Below, piece by piece: positions 7,817-18,486 of a DNA stretch of 64,000 nucleotides. Below the pieces are notes generated by a model, which was given only the letters and a program-made list of their open reading frames with translations, searched no databases and was not told where the DNA came from. The first letter of the stretch is position 1. Each line of letters starts with the position of its first letter. This DNA comes from Salmonella enterica subsp. enterica serovar Typhimurium str. LT2 (GTDB taxonomy: Bacteria > Pseudomonadota > Gammaproteobacteria > Enterobacterales > Enterobacteriaceae): positions 2,418,001-2,482,000 of the forward strand of contig NC_003197.2 in NCBI RefSeq assembly GCF_000006945.2, given 5' to 3'. The translations under genes were made by a program, and so were the position numbers.

Positions 7817-9346
7817 TTACGGCCTTGTAGTAGTAACGGAATTAACAAACCACTGCTGGATGTTGCTCATCGCAGAATGCGAGGTATCCAGAATCGGCTG
7901 CGGATAGAAGCCAAGCAGTACCAGAAGCACCACCAGCAACAGAATGATAAACAGCTCGCGCAGCGACATCCCTGGCAGTTCTACACTGGCAATCTGGCTC
8001 TTCGCCTTACCAAAGTAAGCGCGATGCAGCATCGCCAGCGAGTATACAGAGGCGAATACCAGCCCAAAGGTGGAGATCACGGTAATCACCGGCACCACCT
8101 GGTAGCTGCCGAACAGAATCATAAATTCGCCGACAAAGTTACCGGTGCCCGGCATCCCGAGCGTCGCCACCGCAAAGAACATGGACAGCGCAGGCAACCA
8201 TTTCATTTTGCCCCACAGGCCGCCCATCATACGCATGTCACGCGTATGCAGACGTTCGTACAACTGGCCACACAGAATGAACAGACCCGCCGCGGACAAA
8301 CCGTGCGCAATCATCTGAATCACCGCGCCCTGGTACGCCAGCTGACTGCCGGTGTAGATAGCGATCAGCACGAAGCCCATGTGGGAAACGGAGGTATAGG
8401 CAATCAGGCGCTTGATGTCGTATTGGGTAAAGGCCATCCACGCGCCGTAGAAAATGCCGATAACGCCAAGCCACATAGCGATAGGCGCAAACTCCGCCGA
8501 CGCGTTCGGGAACAATGGCAGGGAGAAACGCAGCAGACCGTAAGCGGCGGTTTTCAGCAAGATCCCCGCCAGGTCGACGGAACCGGCGGTCGGCGCCTGG
8601 GAGTGCGCATCCGGCAGCCAGCCATGCAGCGGAACCACCGGCATTTTCACCGCGAAGGCGATGAAGAAGCCCAGCATCAGCAGATATTCCACACCGTGGG
8701 ACATCGGCGTATTCAGCAGCTCTTCATAATTGAAGGTCCACACGCCGGTCGCGTTGTAGTGCACAAAGACCAGCGCCAGGATGGCAATCAACATCACCAG
8801 ACCACTCGCCTGGGTGTAGATGAAGAACTTGGTCGCCGCCGTGATACGCGTTTTCCCGTCAGAAGCTTTGTGGCCCCACAGCGCGATCAGGAAGTACATC
8901 GGCACCAGCATCATTTCCCAGAAGAAGAAAAACAGGAACATGTCGATGGCCAGGAACACGCCGATAACGCCGCCTAAGATCCACATCAGGTTCAGGTGGA
9001 AGAAGCCCTGATATTTTTCGATTTCTCGCCAGGAGCAAAGCACCGCCAGAACGCCGAGCAGGCCGGTCAGCACCACCATTAGCAGCGACAGTCCGTCGAG
9101 CGCCAGATGGATAGAGATGCCAAAACGCGGGATCCACGGCAGGACAAATTCAGATTGCCACTGCGGAATACCGGCGGATTGCGTCAGTGAATAGCCGCCC
9201 TGCAACCACAATTGCAGACCGAGCGCCAGCGTCAGCCCCATGGTAATCAGCGCTATCCAGCGCGGCACCTTCACGCCAAAGCGTTCGGTCTGCCAGCACA
9301 GAAAGCCGCCGATAAAGGGGATTAATATCAACCAGGGTAATAACAT
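7817..9346 (-). CDS. nuoM: NADH-quinone oxidoreductase subunit M
   Basis: A 509-residue antiporter-like proton-pumping subunit of complex I in the inner membrane. The conserved core around residues 220-270 reads FFIAFAVKMPVVPLHGWLPDAHSQAP, with the channel lysine and a proline-rich broken helix. An N-terminal glutamate helix (FFFWEMMLVPMYFL) carries the conserved Glu near residue 144. It lies 313 bp after nuoL, by far the largest gap in this operon, so its translation starts independently of nuoL. Confidence 0.97.
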   Translation of the reverse strand: MLLPWLILIPFIGGFLCWQTERFGVKVPRWIALITMGLTLALGLQLWLQGGYSLTQSAGIPQWQSEFVLPWIPRFGISIHLALDGLSLLMVVLTGLLGVLAVLCSWREIEKYQGFFHLNLMWILGGVIGVFLAIDMFLFFFFWEMMLVPMYFLIALWGHKASDGKTRITAATKFFIYTQASGLVMLIAILALVFVHYNATGVWTFNYEELLNTPMSHGVEYLLMLGFFIAFAVKMPVVPLHGWLPDAHSQAPTAGSVDLAGILLKTAAYGLLRFSLPLFPNASAEFAPIAMWLGVIGIFYGAWMAFTQYDIKRLIAYTSVSHMGFVLIAIYTGSQLAYQGAVIQMIAHGLSAAGLFILCGQLYERLHTRDMRMMGGLWGKMKWLPALSMFFAVATLGMPGTGNFVGEFMILFGSYQVVPVITVISTFGLVFASVYSLAMLHRAYFGKAKSQIASVELPGMSLRELFIILLLVVLLVLLGFYPQPILDTSHSAMSNIQQWFVNSVTTTRP

Positions 9347-9659
9347 AGCTAAGTATGTCCCTTATATTTACTCCTGCTCAGGCTATCTCACTCGTCAGCC
9401 CAAATCCTGCCAGTGCTCACACAAAACGCAGCGCGTTTTGAACGTCCGTAAGGACGGCCCCGTAGGGGTGAGCTTCGCGAATCATCCTCACGTACTTCAG
9501 TACGCTCCGGTTGCTGTGCGCTGGCGGTATCCGGTCTGACTTCGCCGATGACGCCTGTACTTCAGGAACAGATTTTCAACGAATTCTAAAAATTATTTTT
9601 GGGTTTGTAGGCCGGATAAGCACTGCGCCATCCGGCAGTCGTTCATCCAGCCAACAAAC
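9347..9659. other. Structured 313-bp spacer between nuoL and nuoM
   Basis: No coding potential is visible. The plus-strand sequence at 9421-9520 is a chain of short inverted repeats: AAAACGC/GCGTTTT, CGTCC/GGACG, CCCC/GGGG and CGTAC/GTACG, each with a 2-4 nt loop. Then come GC-rich segments, and a REP unit at 9607-9637. The other nuo junctions are under about 90 bp and most overlap or nearly touch. The element would sit inside the polycistronic mRNA and could set a processing site or stabilise the nuoA-L part. Confidence 0.7.
9607..9637. repeat. REP unit in the nuoL-nuoM spacer
   Basis: One repetitive extragenic palindrome: GTAGGCCGGATAAG at the left, CGCCATCCGGCA at the right, with a CACTG-type centre. 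It lies about 20 bp downstream of the nuoL stop in the direction of transcription. REP units at such junctions commonly protect upstream mRNA from 3' exonucleases. Confidence 0.85.
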
Positions 9660-11501
9660 TCAACGCAGTACCATCAACAGTGCCAGCACAACGACAGCGC
9701 CGATGCTCATGGATGCCACATACCAGCGCAAATAACCGTTCTCGCTCAGTACCAGGCCTTTGCCTGCAAAACGGGAAAGGATAGCCGGAATGTTCATCAA
9801 CGCATTAAGCGGGTCGCGCTTCAGCAGCCAGGCGATACCGAGGAATGGCTTGACGAATACTTTGTCGTACAGCCAGTCAAAGCCCCAGGCGTTATACCAC
9901 CAGGTGCCCAGCAGACGGCCCGGCGCGCTGTTGGCGATCGACGTCACCAGCGTACGTTTACCCAGCCACAGCCATGCGGCAATCAGAATGCCGGCAATCG
10001 CCACTACGCCAGAGGTAATTTCCAGCGTCATGACGCGACCATGCGCCAGTTCAGTTGTCTGCGGCAGCACCCCCTGCAGCGGCGGCACAATCAGCGCGCC
10101 AACAAAGGTAGACAGAATCATCAGGACAATCAGCGGCAGATGGTGGGTAATCCCCTTCCCTGCATGAGCATGAATTTGTTCTTTACCGTGGAATACGATG
10201 AAAATCATCCGGAAGGTGTACAGGGAGGTCATGAACGCGCCGACCAGACCCGCCACCATCAGATTGATATGACCGTTCGCCATCGCCCCGGCCAGAATCT
10301 CATCCTTACTGAAGAAGCCCGCAGTGACCAGCGGCAGCGCCGACAGCGCCGCGCCCCCCACCAGGAAGCAGGCATACACCAGCGGAATGGACTTACGCAG
10401 ACCGCCCATCTTAAAGATGTTCTGTTCGTGATGGCAGGCCAGAATGACGGAACCGGACGCCAGGAACAGCAGCGCTTTGAAGAACGCATGGGTCATCAGA
10501 TGGAAAATCGCCGCATCCCACGCCTGTACGCCAAGCGCCAGGAACATGTAGCCAATCTGGCTCATGGTGGAATAGGCCAGCACGCGTTTGATGTCGGTCT
10601 GCACCAGCGCGGCGAAACCTGCCATTACCAGCGTAATCGCCCCGATAATGCCCACCAGATGCAGAATTTCCGGGGTCATCAGGAACAGACCATGGGTACG
10701 AGCGATCAGGTAGACACCGGCGGTCACCATGGTGGCGGCGTGGATCAGCGCGGAGACCGGCGTCGGACCGGCCATCGCGTCGGCAAGCCAGGTCTGCAAC
10801 GGTAGCTGCGCAGATTTACCGACCGCGCCGCCCAGCAGCATCAGCGTCGCCCACATCAGCATGTTGTTGCCGTCAGCAAAGTGCGCTGGCGCCAGCTCGA
10901 CCATTTCGCGGAAGTTCAGCGTGCCCAGTTCGTTGTAGAGGATGAACAGCGCGAAGGCGAGGAATACGTCACCGACACGGGTCACCACGAAGGCTTTCAT
11001 TGCCGCCGCGCCATTCTTCGGATCGCTGTAATAGAAGCCGATCAACAGATAAGAGCACAGGCCCACGCCTTCCCAGCCGAGGTACATCAACAGCAGGTTA
11101 TCGGACAGCACCAGAACCACCATGCTGGCGATAAACAGGTTGGTATAAGCGAAGAAGCGGGAGTAGCCCTCTTCTCCACGCATGTACCAGGACGCAAACA
11201 TGTGGATCAGGAAGCCGACGCCGGTGACCACAGAGAGCATGGTCAGCGACAGGCCGTCCAGCACCAGGTTAAAACCGATGTTAAAGTTACCGACCGACAT
11301 CCACGTCCACAGCGGCTGGCTGAACGCCTGTTTGCCGTTGGCGAAGAAATCCATCCCGACAAACGCTGTCACCAACGCCGCCAGACCAACGGAGCCCACG
11401 CCAATGGTCGCGGAGAGATTTTCCGACCAGCGTCCGCGAGAGAACGCCAGCAGTACAAAGCCAATCAATGGCAGAATAATGGTTAAGGCAAGCATGTTCA
11501 T
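9660..11501 (-). CDS. nuoL: NADH-quinone oxidoreductase subunit L
   Basis: A 613-residue distal membrane-arm subunit of complex I and antiporter-like proton channel. Its long C-terminal lateral amphipathic helix (after about residue 520) runs along NuoM and NuoN. The conserved core is visible near residues 220-260 ([25 protein letters not shown]), with the channel lysine in GKSAQ. The C-terminus includes a final transmembrane helix. It overlaps the nuoK stop by four bases (11498-11501). Confidence 0.97.
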
Positions 11502-11800
11502 CCACGCATCTCACTTACTGAATCGATGTTCAGGTTCTGGCGACGGCGATGGAGTTGCAGCAACAGCGCAAGTCCAATACTCGCTTCCGCAGCCGCAAGG
11601 CTGATGGCGAGAATGTACATCACCTGACCATCGGTCTGGCCCCAGTAGCTCCCGGCGACCACAAAGGCCAGCGCGGAGGCGTTAATCATGATTTCCAGCC
11701 CAATCAGCATAAACAGCAGATTGCGGCGGATAACCAGACCGGTTAAACCCAGGACGAATAAAATCGCAGCGAGGATCAGTCCGTGTGTTAAGGGGATCAT
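11498..11800 (-). CDS. nuoK: NADH-quinone oxidoreductase subunit K
   Basis: A 100-residue subunit with three transmembrane helices; the conserved intramembrane glutamates sit in [14 protein letters not shown] and [13 protein letters not shown]. It forms part of the hydrophilic axis that carries conformational or electrostatic coupling along the membrane arm. It overlaps nuoJ and nuoL by four bases at each end, typical of translational coupling. Confidence 0.97.
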
Positions 11801-12351
11801 GCGCGCTCCTCCGTTTTTCTTTTCGCGCGGTCATCGGCGCGGTTGCTTAGCACTTCGCCCGCACGCTCTTCACGACCGACGTGGAACGCCACCACCAGGC
11901 CTGCCAGCAGCAGCATAGACGCCAGTTCGACCGCCAGAACATAAGGCCCGAACAGCGTAATGCCCACCGCTTTCGCGCTAATCGGCGTGCCGTCGATGCC
12001 CTGGTCGTTAACGCCCAGAATGGCGTACACAATGACCGCCAGCATAATGGCCGACAAAACCGCCGGACCAATCCACACCTGCGGCTTCAGCCACTGGCGT
12101 TCCTGTTCGATTTCGCTGCCGCCGAGGTTGAGCATCATCACCACGAACACAAACAGCACCATGATGGCGCCTGCGTAGACGATAATTTCCAGCGCACCGG
12201 CAAAGTAAGCGCCCAGCGAAAAGAACACCCCGGAAATCGCCAGTAGCGATATCACCAGATACAACAGCGCGTGTACCGGATTGGTATGGGTGATCACTCG
12301 CAGGGTCGCGAGGATGGCTATCAGGCCACAGATATAAAAAGCGAATTCCAT
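11797..12351 (-). CDS. nuoJ: NADH-quinone oxidoreductase subunit J
   Basis: A 184-residue complex I subunit with five predicted transmembrane helices in the first 165 residues and a charged cytoplasmic tail rich in Arg and Glu. The helix [31 protein letters not shown] contains the conserved region that rearranges during turnover. It follows nuoI with a 10-bp gap. Its ATG has GGAGAGGGCA just upstream. Confidence 0.97.
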
Positions 12352-12361
12352 TGCCCTCTCC

Positions 12362-12904
12362 TTACGGTAACAGGCTCTTGACGTCGATAGGCTTGGCTTC
12401 GTTCTCTGCTTCGCCTTTATCTTTGCCGTCGATTGCCATACCCGCCATCCGGTAGAAGTTATATTCCGGGTATTTGCCCGGACCGGAAATCAGCAGATCC
12501 TCTTTTTCGTACACCAGATCCTGACGTTTGTATTCGCCCAGTTCGAAGTCCGGGGTCAACTGAATCGCCGTGGTCGGGCACGCTTCTTCGCACAGGCCGC
12601 AGAAGATGCAGCGTGAGAAGTTAATGCGGAAAAATTCCGGATACCAGCGGCCATCTTTGGTCTCCGCTTTTTGCAGAGAGATACAGCCTACCGGACAGGC
12701 TACCGCGCACAGGTTACAGGCAACGCAGCGCTCTTCACCGTCCGGGTCGCGCGTGAGCACGATACGACCACGGTAACGGGGCGGTAAATAGACCGGCTCT
12801 TCCGGATACATCCGCGTTTCGCGTTTGGCGAACGCATGCAGGCCGATCATCCAGATACTGCGTACCTGAGTGCCGAAACCTACTAATAATTCTTTTAAGG
12901 TCAT
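12362..12904 (-). CDS. nuoI: NADH-quinone oxidoreductase subunit I (2 x [4Fe-4S])
   Basis: A 180-residue ferredoxin-like subunit carrying clusters N6a and N6b in the electron path to quinone. Two CxxCxxCxxxCP motifs are visible: C60/C63/C66/C70 and C99/C102/C105/C109. I placed the start at the ATG at 12904 ([10 protein letters not shown]), which gives the E. coli length. The open frame extends 27 codons into the nuoH gene but that extension is not conserved. Confidence 0.97.
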
Positions 12905-12918
12905 GGTCTTTGTGTCCC

Positions 12919-13896
12919 TTATTGCGCCTGCCACAGAATGACAGCCGCCGTTACCAGCAAGTTGATGAGCGTCAGCGGCAGGCAAACTTTCCAGCCGAAG
13001 GACATTACCTGGTCATAACGCGGACGCGGTAACGACGCACGAATCAAAATGAACATCATCATGAAGAACGCGGTTTTCAGCGCGAACCAGACGAATGGCG
13101 GTAAGAACGGGCCATGCCAGCCACCGAAGAACAGCGTTACCATCAGCGCGGAAACGGTGACGATGCCGATGTACTCCCCCACGAAGAACAGACCGAATTT
13201 CATCCCGGAATATTCGATGTGGTAACCGTCCGCCAGTTCCTGTTCGGCTTCCGGCTGGTCAAACGGGTGACGGTGACAGACCGCTACGCCCGCGATGGCG
13301 AAAGTAACAAACCCAAAGAATTGCGGAATCACGTTCCACAGATGCGCCTGGTTATTGACGATATCGGTCATATTAAATGAACCGGCCTGCGCCACCACGC
13401 CCATCAGGGAAAGACCAAGAAACACTTCGTAGCTCACCGTCTGGGCAGACGCGCGCATCGCGCCCAGCAGCGAGTATTTGTTGTTGCTCGACCAACCGGC
13501 GAACAGCACCGCGTAAACCGCCAGACCGGCCATCATCAGGAAGAACAAAATCCCGATGTTTAAATCGGCCACCACCCAATTAGGGCTAACCGGCACAATG
13601 GCGAAGGAGAGCAGCAGCGAAGTAAACGCGATCATCGGCGCCAGGGTAAAGATGACGCGATCCGAGAATTTCGGGATCCAGTCTTCTTTAAAGAACATCT
13701 TGATCATATCCGCGACCAGCTGGAGCGAGCCGCCCCAGCCAACGCGGTTTGGTCCATAACGGTTCTGGAACAGACCCAGCAGACGACGTTCGCCAAAGCT
13801 CATGAAGGCCCCGCAGGTGACGACCACCAGCAGAATCACCACCGCTTTGAGAATGCTCAGCAGGATCTCAATCAGATCCGGTGTAATCCAACTCAT
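12919..13896 (-). CDS. nuoH: NADH-quinone oxidoreductase subunit H
   Basis: A 325-residue membrane subunit with eight predicted helices that forms, with NuoB and NuoCD, the quinone-binding chamber. Conserved cytoplasmic loops are visible ([19 protein letters not shown] near 36-54, and [22 protein letters not shown] near 210-231). The acidic loop is important for proton coupling. It overlaps the nuoG stop by four bases. Confidence 0.97.
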
Positions 13897-16619
13897 TGTT
13901 GCGCCTCCCGCAGATCCTCAAGACGCGCGCCAGCCAGAACCGGCGCGATGCCAGGCATACCCATCGGCAGCCCTACCTGCCCTGCCGCTAACCCTTCAGA
14001 GATTTCAACCGGCAGCGTCACCGTATTGCCATCGTAGCTAAAGGAGACGCGCGTCCCGGCATTGACGCCCAACTTCGCGGCATCCGCCGGGTTAAGTTTG
14101 ATATACGGCTGCGGCATACGGCTCTGGAAGACCGGAGAACGCTGAGACAATTCGTCGCTGCCAAACAGGTGGTAATACGGCGCAATACGCCACTGACCGT
14201 CCTGCGCCTGGAAGCTTGCCGGCACGGTAGTGAAATAATCCAGACCGCCCTCAGTCGCTTCAATCAAACGCACGCCCGGATCGCCGTGACGCAGTTTGCC
14301 GCCCACTTCATCCTGGAATTTGTTCCACGCCTGCGGGGAGTTCCAGCCCGGCGCCCAGGCGAACGGAATTTCAGATCGCGGGGCAGTCGGTTGGTTATTC
14401 CCTTCCATTGAGAAGGCGAACATGGTGTCTTTATCCTGCGGCTGACGTGGTTCATGCACGCTGATATTGGCGCGCATCGCCGTACGACCGCTGTAACGAT
14501 GCGGTTCGCGCGCCAGCTTCTGCCCACGAATGCGGAAGGTCGCATCCGGCGCGGCGTCCTTAATGCCGGCAAATTGCGGCATGGCGGCAATGACCGCGTC
14601 GATCACGTGGTCAAGCTGAGTCCAGTCCACTTCGCGGTTTTCGACGGTGCTGTGCAGTGAATGCAGCCAGCGCCAGCTTTCCAGCATAATCGTCTTGTTA
14701 TCGTAGTAGGCCGGATCATAAACCTGGAAGAAGCGCTGCGCGCGGCCTTCGTTGTTGATGACCGTACCATCGCTTTCGGCGAAGCTTGCCGCGGAAAGCA
14801 CCAGATGCGCGTTTTCCATAATCGCCGTGCGCTGATGGTCAACCACCATCACCAGCGGCGCTTTGGCGAGCGCAGCGTTCACGCGCGTAGCGCTTGCATG
14901 ACGGTGGAGATCGTTTTCCAGCACCACCACGGCGTCCGCGCTGCCGGTTTCCAGCTCGCCCAACGCATCATCAAGCGAACCGCCGCCCATCATACCCAGC
15001 CCCATGCTGTTCACGGAGCGGGCAATCATAGTAATACCGACGTCGGCGCCACGGCCTTTCAGCGCTTTCGCCACGTTGGCGGCCGCCTGAATCACCTCAC
15101 TGCTACCGGCGTTAGTGCCGGAGATAATCAGCGGTTTTTTCGCGCCGGCCAACGCCTGCACAATGACATCAATTTTGTTTTGTAAGTCGCTGTCGATACC
15201 GTCAACCGCAGGCGCTGTATTGTCCAGCGCATGAGCAATCGCAAAGCCCAGGCGCGCCTGATCTTCCACCGGCGCGCGATAGGTCCAGGCGGCGATATCA
15301 TCCAGACGGGTGTCATCCACGTTGGTCACGAACAGCGGATGTTTGGCACGCTGGCCGATGTTAAGGATGGCCGCAATCTGCCAGTCGGCCACTTTCTGCG
15401 CCGCCGCCATTTCACGCGCTTTACCTTTCACCGCCTGGCGTACCGCCAGCGCAACGCGCGCGCCGGTCTGAGTGACATCCTCACCCAAGACCAGTACCGC
15501 GTCATAAGATTCGATCTCCCGCAGCGCCGGGGTGTAAATTCCGCCTTCACGCAGCACTTTCAGCGCCAGTTGCAGACGTTCCTGCTCGCCGCGCGCGATA
15601 CCGGTGTAGAAGTTTTCCGCACCAACCAGCTCACGCAGCGCAAAGTTGCTCTCAATGCTGGCGCGTGGCGAACCGATACCGATCACTTTCTTCGACTGGC
15701 GCAGAATATCCGCCGCGCCCTGCATCGCCTGCTCGGCGTTGAGGGTGATGAAGTCATCGCCACGGCGCTGAACCGGCTGACGCGGACGGTCTTTCAGGTT
15801 CACATAGCCATAGCCGAAACGACCGCGGTCGCAGAGGAAGTAGTGGTTAACGGTACCGTTGTAACGGTTTTCGATACGGCGTAATTCGCCATAGCGCTCG
15901 CCCGGGCTGATGTTACAGCCGATGGAACACTGCTGACAGATGCTCGGCGCAAACTGCATGTCCCATTTACGGTTGTAACGCTCGGAGTGCGTTTTATCGG
16001 TGAAGACGCCGGTCGGGCAAATCTCGACCAGGTTACCGGAGAATTCGCTTTCCAGCGTACCGTCTTCCGGACGCCCGAAGTAGACGTTGTCATGCGCGCC
16101 ATAGACGCCCAGATCGGTGCCGTCGGCATAATCTTTGTAGTAACGCACACAACGGTAGCAGGCGATGCAGCGGTTCATTTCGTGCGAGATGAACGGCCCC
16201 AGATCCTGGTTGCGGTGGGTACGTTTGGTGAAACGGTAGCGACGGAAACTGTGCCCCGTCATCACGGTCATATCCTGAAGATGGCAGTTACCGCCCTCTT
16301 CACAGACCGGACAGTCGTGCGGGTGGTTAGTCATCAGCCACTCCACCACGCTTTCACGGAACTGTTTCGCTTCTTCGTCGTCAATAGAGATAAAGGTACC
16401 GTCGGTGGCTGGCGTCATACAGGACATCACCAGGCGACCACGCGTATCTTCCGCGTTTTGGTATTGCTTCACCGCACACTGGCGGCAAGCACCGACGCTT
16501 CCCAGCGCCGGGTGCCAGCAAAAATACGGAATATCAAGGCCGAGGGACAGACATGCCTGTAGCAGGTTGTCCGCGCCATTGACCTCGTATTCTTTGCCGT
16601 CTACATGAATCGTAGCCAT
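13893..16619 (-). CDS. nuoG: NADH-quinone oxidoreductase subunit G
   Basis: The largest peripheral-arm subunit (908 residues). It carries a [2Fe-2S] cluster (N1b) near the N-terminus, [4Fe-4S] clusters N4 and N5, and N7 through the CQQCSIGC motif near residue 228. The rest is a molybdopterin-oxidoreductase-like fold that has lost cofactor. Cysteine clusters in the first 270 residues ([23 protein letters not shown]) are intact. Two in-frame ATG codons are present; the one at 16619 has GGAAG seven bases upstream and matches the E. coli length, so I prefer it to 16625. Confidence 0.97.
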
Positions 16620-16649
16620 TAGCATGCTTCCAAATTAAAAATCGTTAAC

Positions 16650-17987
16650 TCACCAGCGCTCTTTGAGCAGGTTCGGCTGAATACCATTGATTAAATGGGT
16701 ATTACTGAACGGCTGCTTGATGCCAGCTTCGAATTCTTCGCGGAAATACTTAATTGCGCTTTGCAGTGGCTCAACCGCGCCCGGCGCATGCGCGCAGAAG
16801 GTTTTACCCGGTCCGAGGAAACGACACAGTTGCTCAAGTGTCTCGATATCCCCCGGCTGGCCTTCGCCACGCTCCAGCGCGCGCAGAATTTTCACGCTCC
16901 ACGGCAGCCCGTCGCGGCATGGCGTACACCAGCCGCAGGATTCGCGGGCAAAGAACTCTTCCAGGTTACGCACCAGCGACACCATGCCGATTTCGTGGTC
17001 TACCGCCATCGCCAGCGCGGTGCCCAGACGGCTGCCTGCTTTACCGATGCTTTCGAACTCCATCGGCAGGTCAAGATGCGCCTCGGTCAGGAAGTCGGTT
17101 CCCGCCCCGCCCGGCTGCCAGGCTTTGAATTTCAGGCCATCGCGCATACCGCCGGCGTAGTCTTCGAGGATCTCGCGCGCGGTGGTGCCGAACGGTAATT
17201 CCCACAGGCCCGGATTCTTCACGCGGCCCGAGAAGCCCATCAGCTTGGTACCCGCATCTTTGCTTTTCGAGATGTTCTGGTACCACTCCACGCCGTTGGC
17301 GAGGATTGCCGGGACGTTACACAACGTTTCGACGTTATTCACACAGGTCGGCTTGCCCCATACGCCGGAGGTCGCCGGGAAAGGCGGCTTGGAGCGCGGG
17401 TTCGCGCGGCGGCCTTCGAGGGAGTTAATCAGCGCCGTTTCTTCACCACAGATGTAACGCCCTGCCCCGGTGTGGACAAACAGTTCAAAGTCGAACCCGG
17501 TGCCCATGATATTTTTGCCAAGCAGCCCGGCCTCGGTTGCTTCGGCAATCGCACGGCGCAGATGTACAGCCGCTTCGATATATTCGCCGCGCAGGAAGAT
17601 GTAACCACGATACGCTTTCAGCGCGAACGCGGAGATCAACATACCTTCCACCAGCAGGTGCGGCAGTTGTTCCATCAGCAGACGGTCTTTATAGGTGCCC
17701 GGTTCCATTTCATCGGCGTTACACAGCAGGTAACGGATGTTCATGGATTCATCTTTCGGCATCAGGCTCCACTTCAGACCGGTGGAAAAGCCCGCGCCGC
17801 CGCGCCCTTTCAGACCGGCGTCTTTTACCTGGCTGACGATTTCATCCGGAGACAGGCCGGTCAGCGCCTTACGCGCGCCTTCGTAGCCGTTTTTGCTACG
17901 ATATTCATCCAGCCAGACCGGCTGTTTGTCATCGCGCAGACGCCAGGTCAGCGGATGGGTTTCGGGAGTACGGATAACGTTTTTCAT
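16650..17987 (-). CDS. nuoF: NADH-quinone oxidoreductase subunit F (NADH and FMN site)
   Basis: A 445-residue flavoprotein subunit where NADH is oxidised. The FMN/NADH glycine-rich loop GRGGAGFSTGLKW begins at residue 61. The N3 [4Fe-4S] motif ESCGWCTPC lies near 350, with a fourth cysteine near 398 (TFCAHA). It overlaps nuoE by four bases and ends 30 bp before nuoG. Confidence 0.97.
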   Translation of the reverse strand: MKNVIRTPETHPLTWRLRDDKQPVWLDEYRSKNGYEGARKALTGLSPDEIVSQVKDAGLKGRGGAGFSTGLKWSLMPKDESMNIRYLLCNADEMEPGTYKDRLLMEQLPHLLVEGMLISAFALKAYRGYIFLRGEYIEAAVHLRRAIAEATEAGLLGKNIMGTGFDFELFVHTGAGRYICGEETALINSLEGRRANPRSKPPFPATSGVWGKPTCVNNVETLCNVPAILANGVEWYQNISKSKDAGTKLMGFSGRVKNPGLWELPFGTTAREILEDYAGGMRDGLKFKAWQPGGAGTDFLTEAHLDLPMEFESIGKAGSRLGTALAMAVDHEIGMVSLVRNLEEFFARESCGWCTPCRDGLPWSVKILRALERGEGQPGDIETLEQLCRFLGPGKTFCAHAPGAVEPLQSAIKYFREEFEAGIKQPFSNTHLINGIQPNLLKERW

Positions 17988-18484
17988 TTATACCGCTCCA
18001 GTAGTTCAGGAATGGCTTCCGGGGTCAGATGGCTGTGAGTATCCTCATCAATCATCATGTTCGGCCCTTTATCGCAATTCCCCAGGCAGCAGGTCGGCAG
18101 CAGCGTAAAGCGACCATCAAAGGTCGTCTGCCCCGGTTTGATGTTGAGATTTTTTTCCAGCGCGGCCTGAATCCCCTGATAGCCGGTGATATGGCACACC
18201 ACGCTGTCGCAGTAGCGAATCACGTGGCGACCGACCGGCTGACGGAAGATCTGGCTGTAGAATGTGGCGACGCCTTCGACGTCGCTCGCCGGAATACCCA
18301 GCACATCGGCAATAGCGTAGATCGCGCCGTCCGGCACCCAGCCACGCTGCTTCTGAACAATTTTCAGCGCTTCAATGGACGCCGCACGCGGGTCTTCGTA
18401 GTGGTGCTTCTCGTGCTCTATCGCTTCACGCTCTGCCGCACTCAGCTCAAAAGCCTCGGTTTGTGGTTGTTGATTCTCGTGCAT
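17984..18484 (-). CDS. nuoE: NADH-quinone oxidoreductase subunit E (2Fe-2S)
   Basis: A 166-residue thioredoxin-like [2Fe-2S] subunit. N1a ligands are visible as C92, C97, C133 and C137 (YCDSVVC and TCCLGNC). It pairs with NuoF in the NADH dehydrogenase tip. The stop codon overlaps the nuoF start by four bases, and the gene begins two bases after nuoCD ends. Confidence 0.97.
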   Translation of the reverse strand: MHENQQPQTEAFELSAAEREAIEHEKHHYEDPRAASIEALKIVQKQRGWVPDGAIYAIADVLGIPASDVEGVATFYSQIFRQPVGRHVIRYCDSVVCHITGYQGIQAALEKNLNIKPGQTTFDGRFTLLPTCCLGNCDKGPNMMIDEDTHSHLTPEAIPELLERYK

Positions 18485-18486
18485 AA

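Noticed and set aside
7790..8977. 395-codon plus-strand frame opposite nuoM
   Set aside because: Composition is dominated by His, Gln and Arg, typical of antisense reading of membrane protein codons. No ribosome site or family match.
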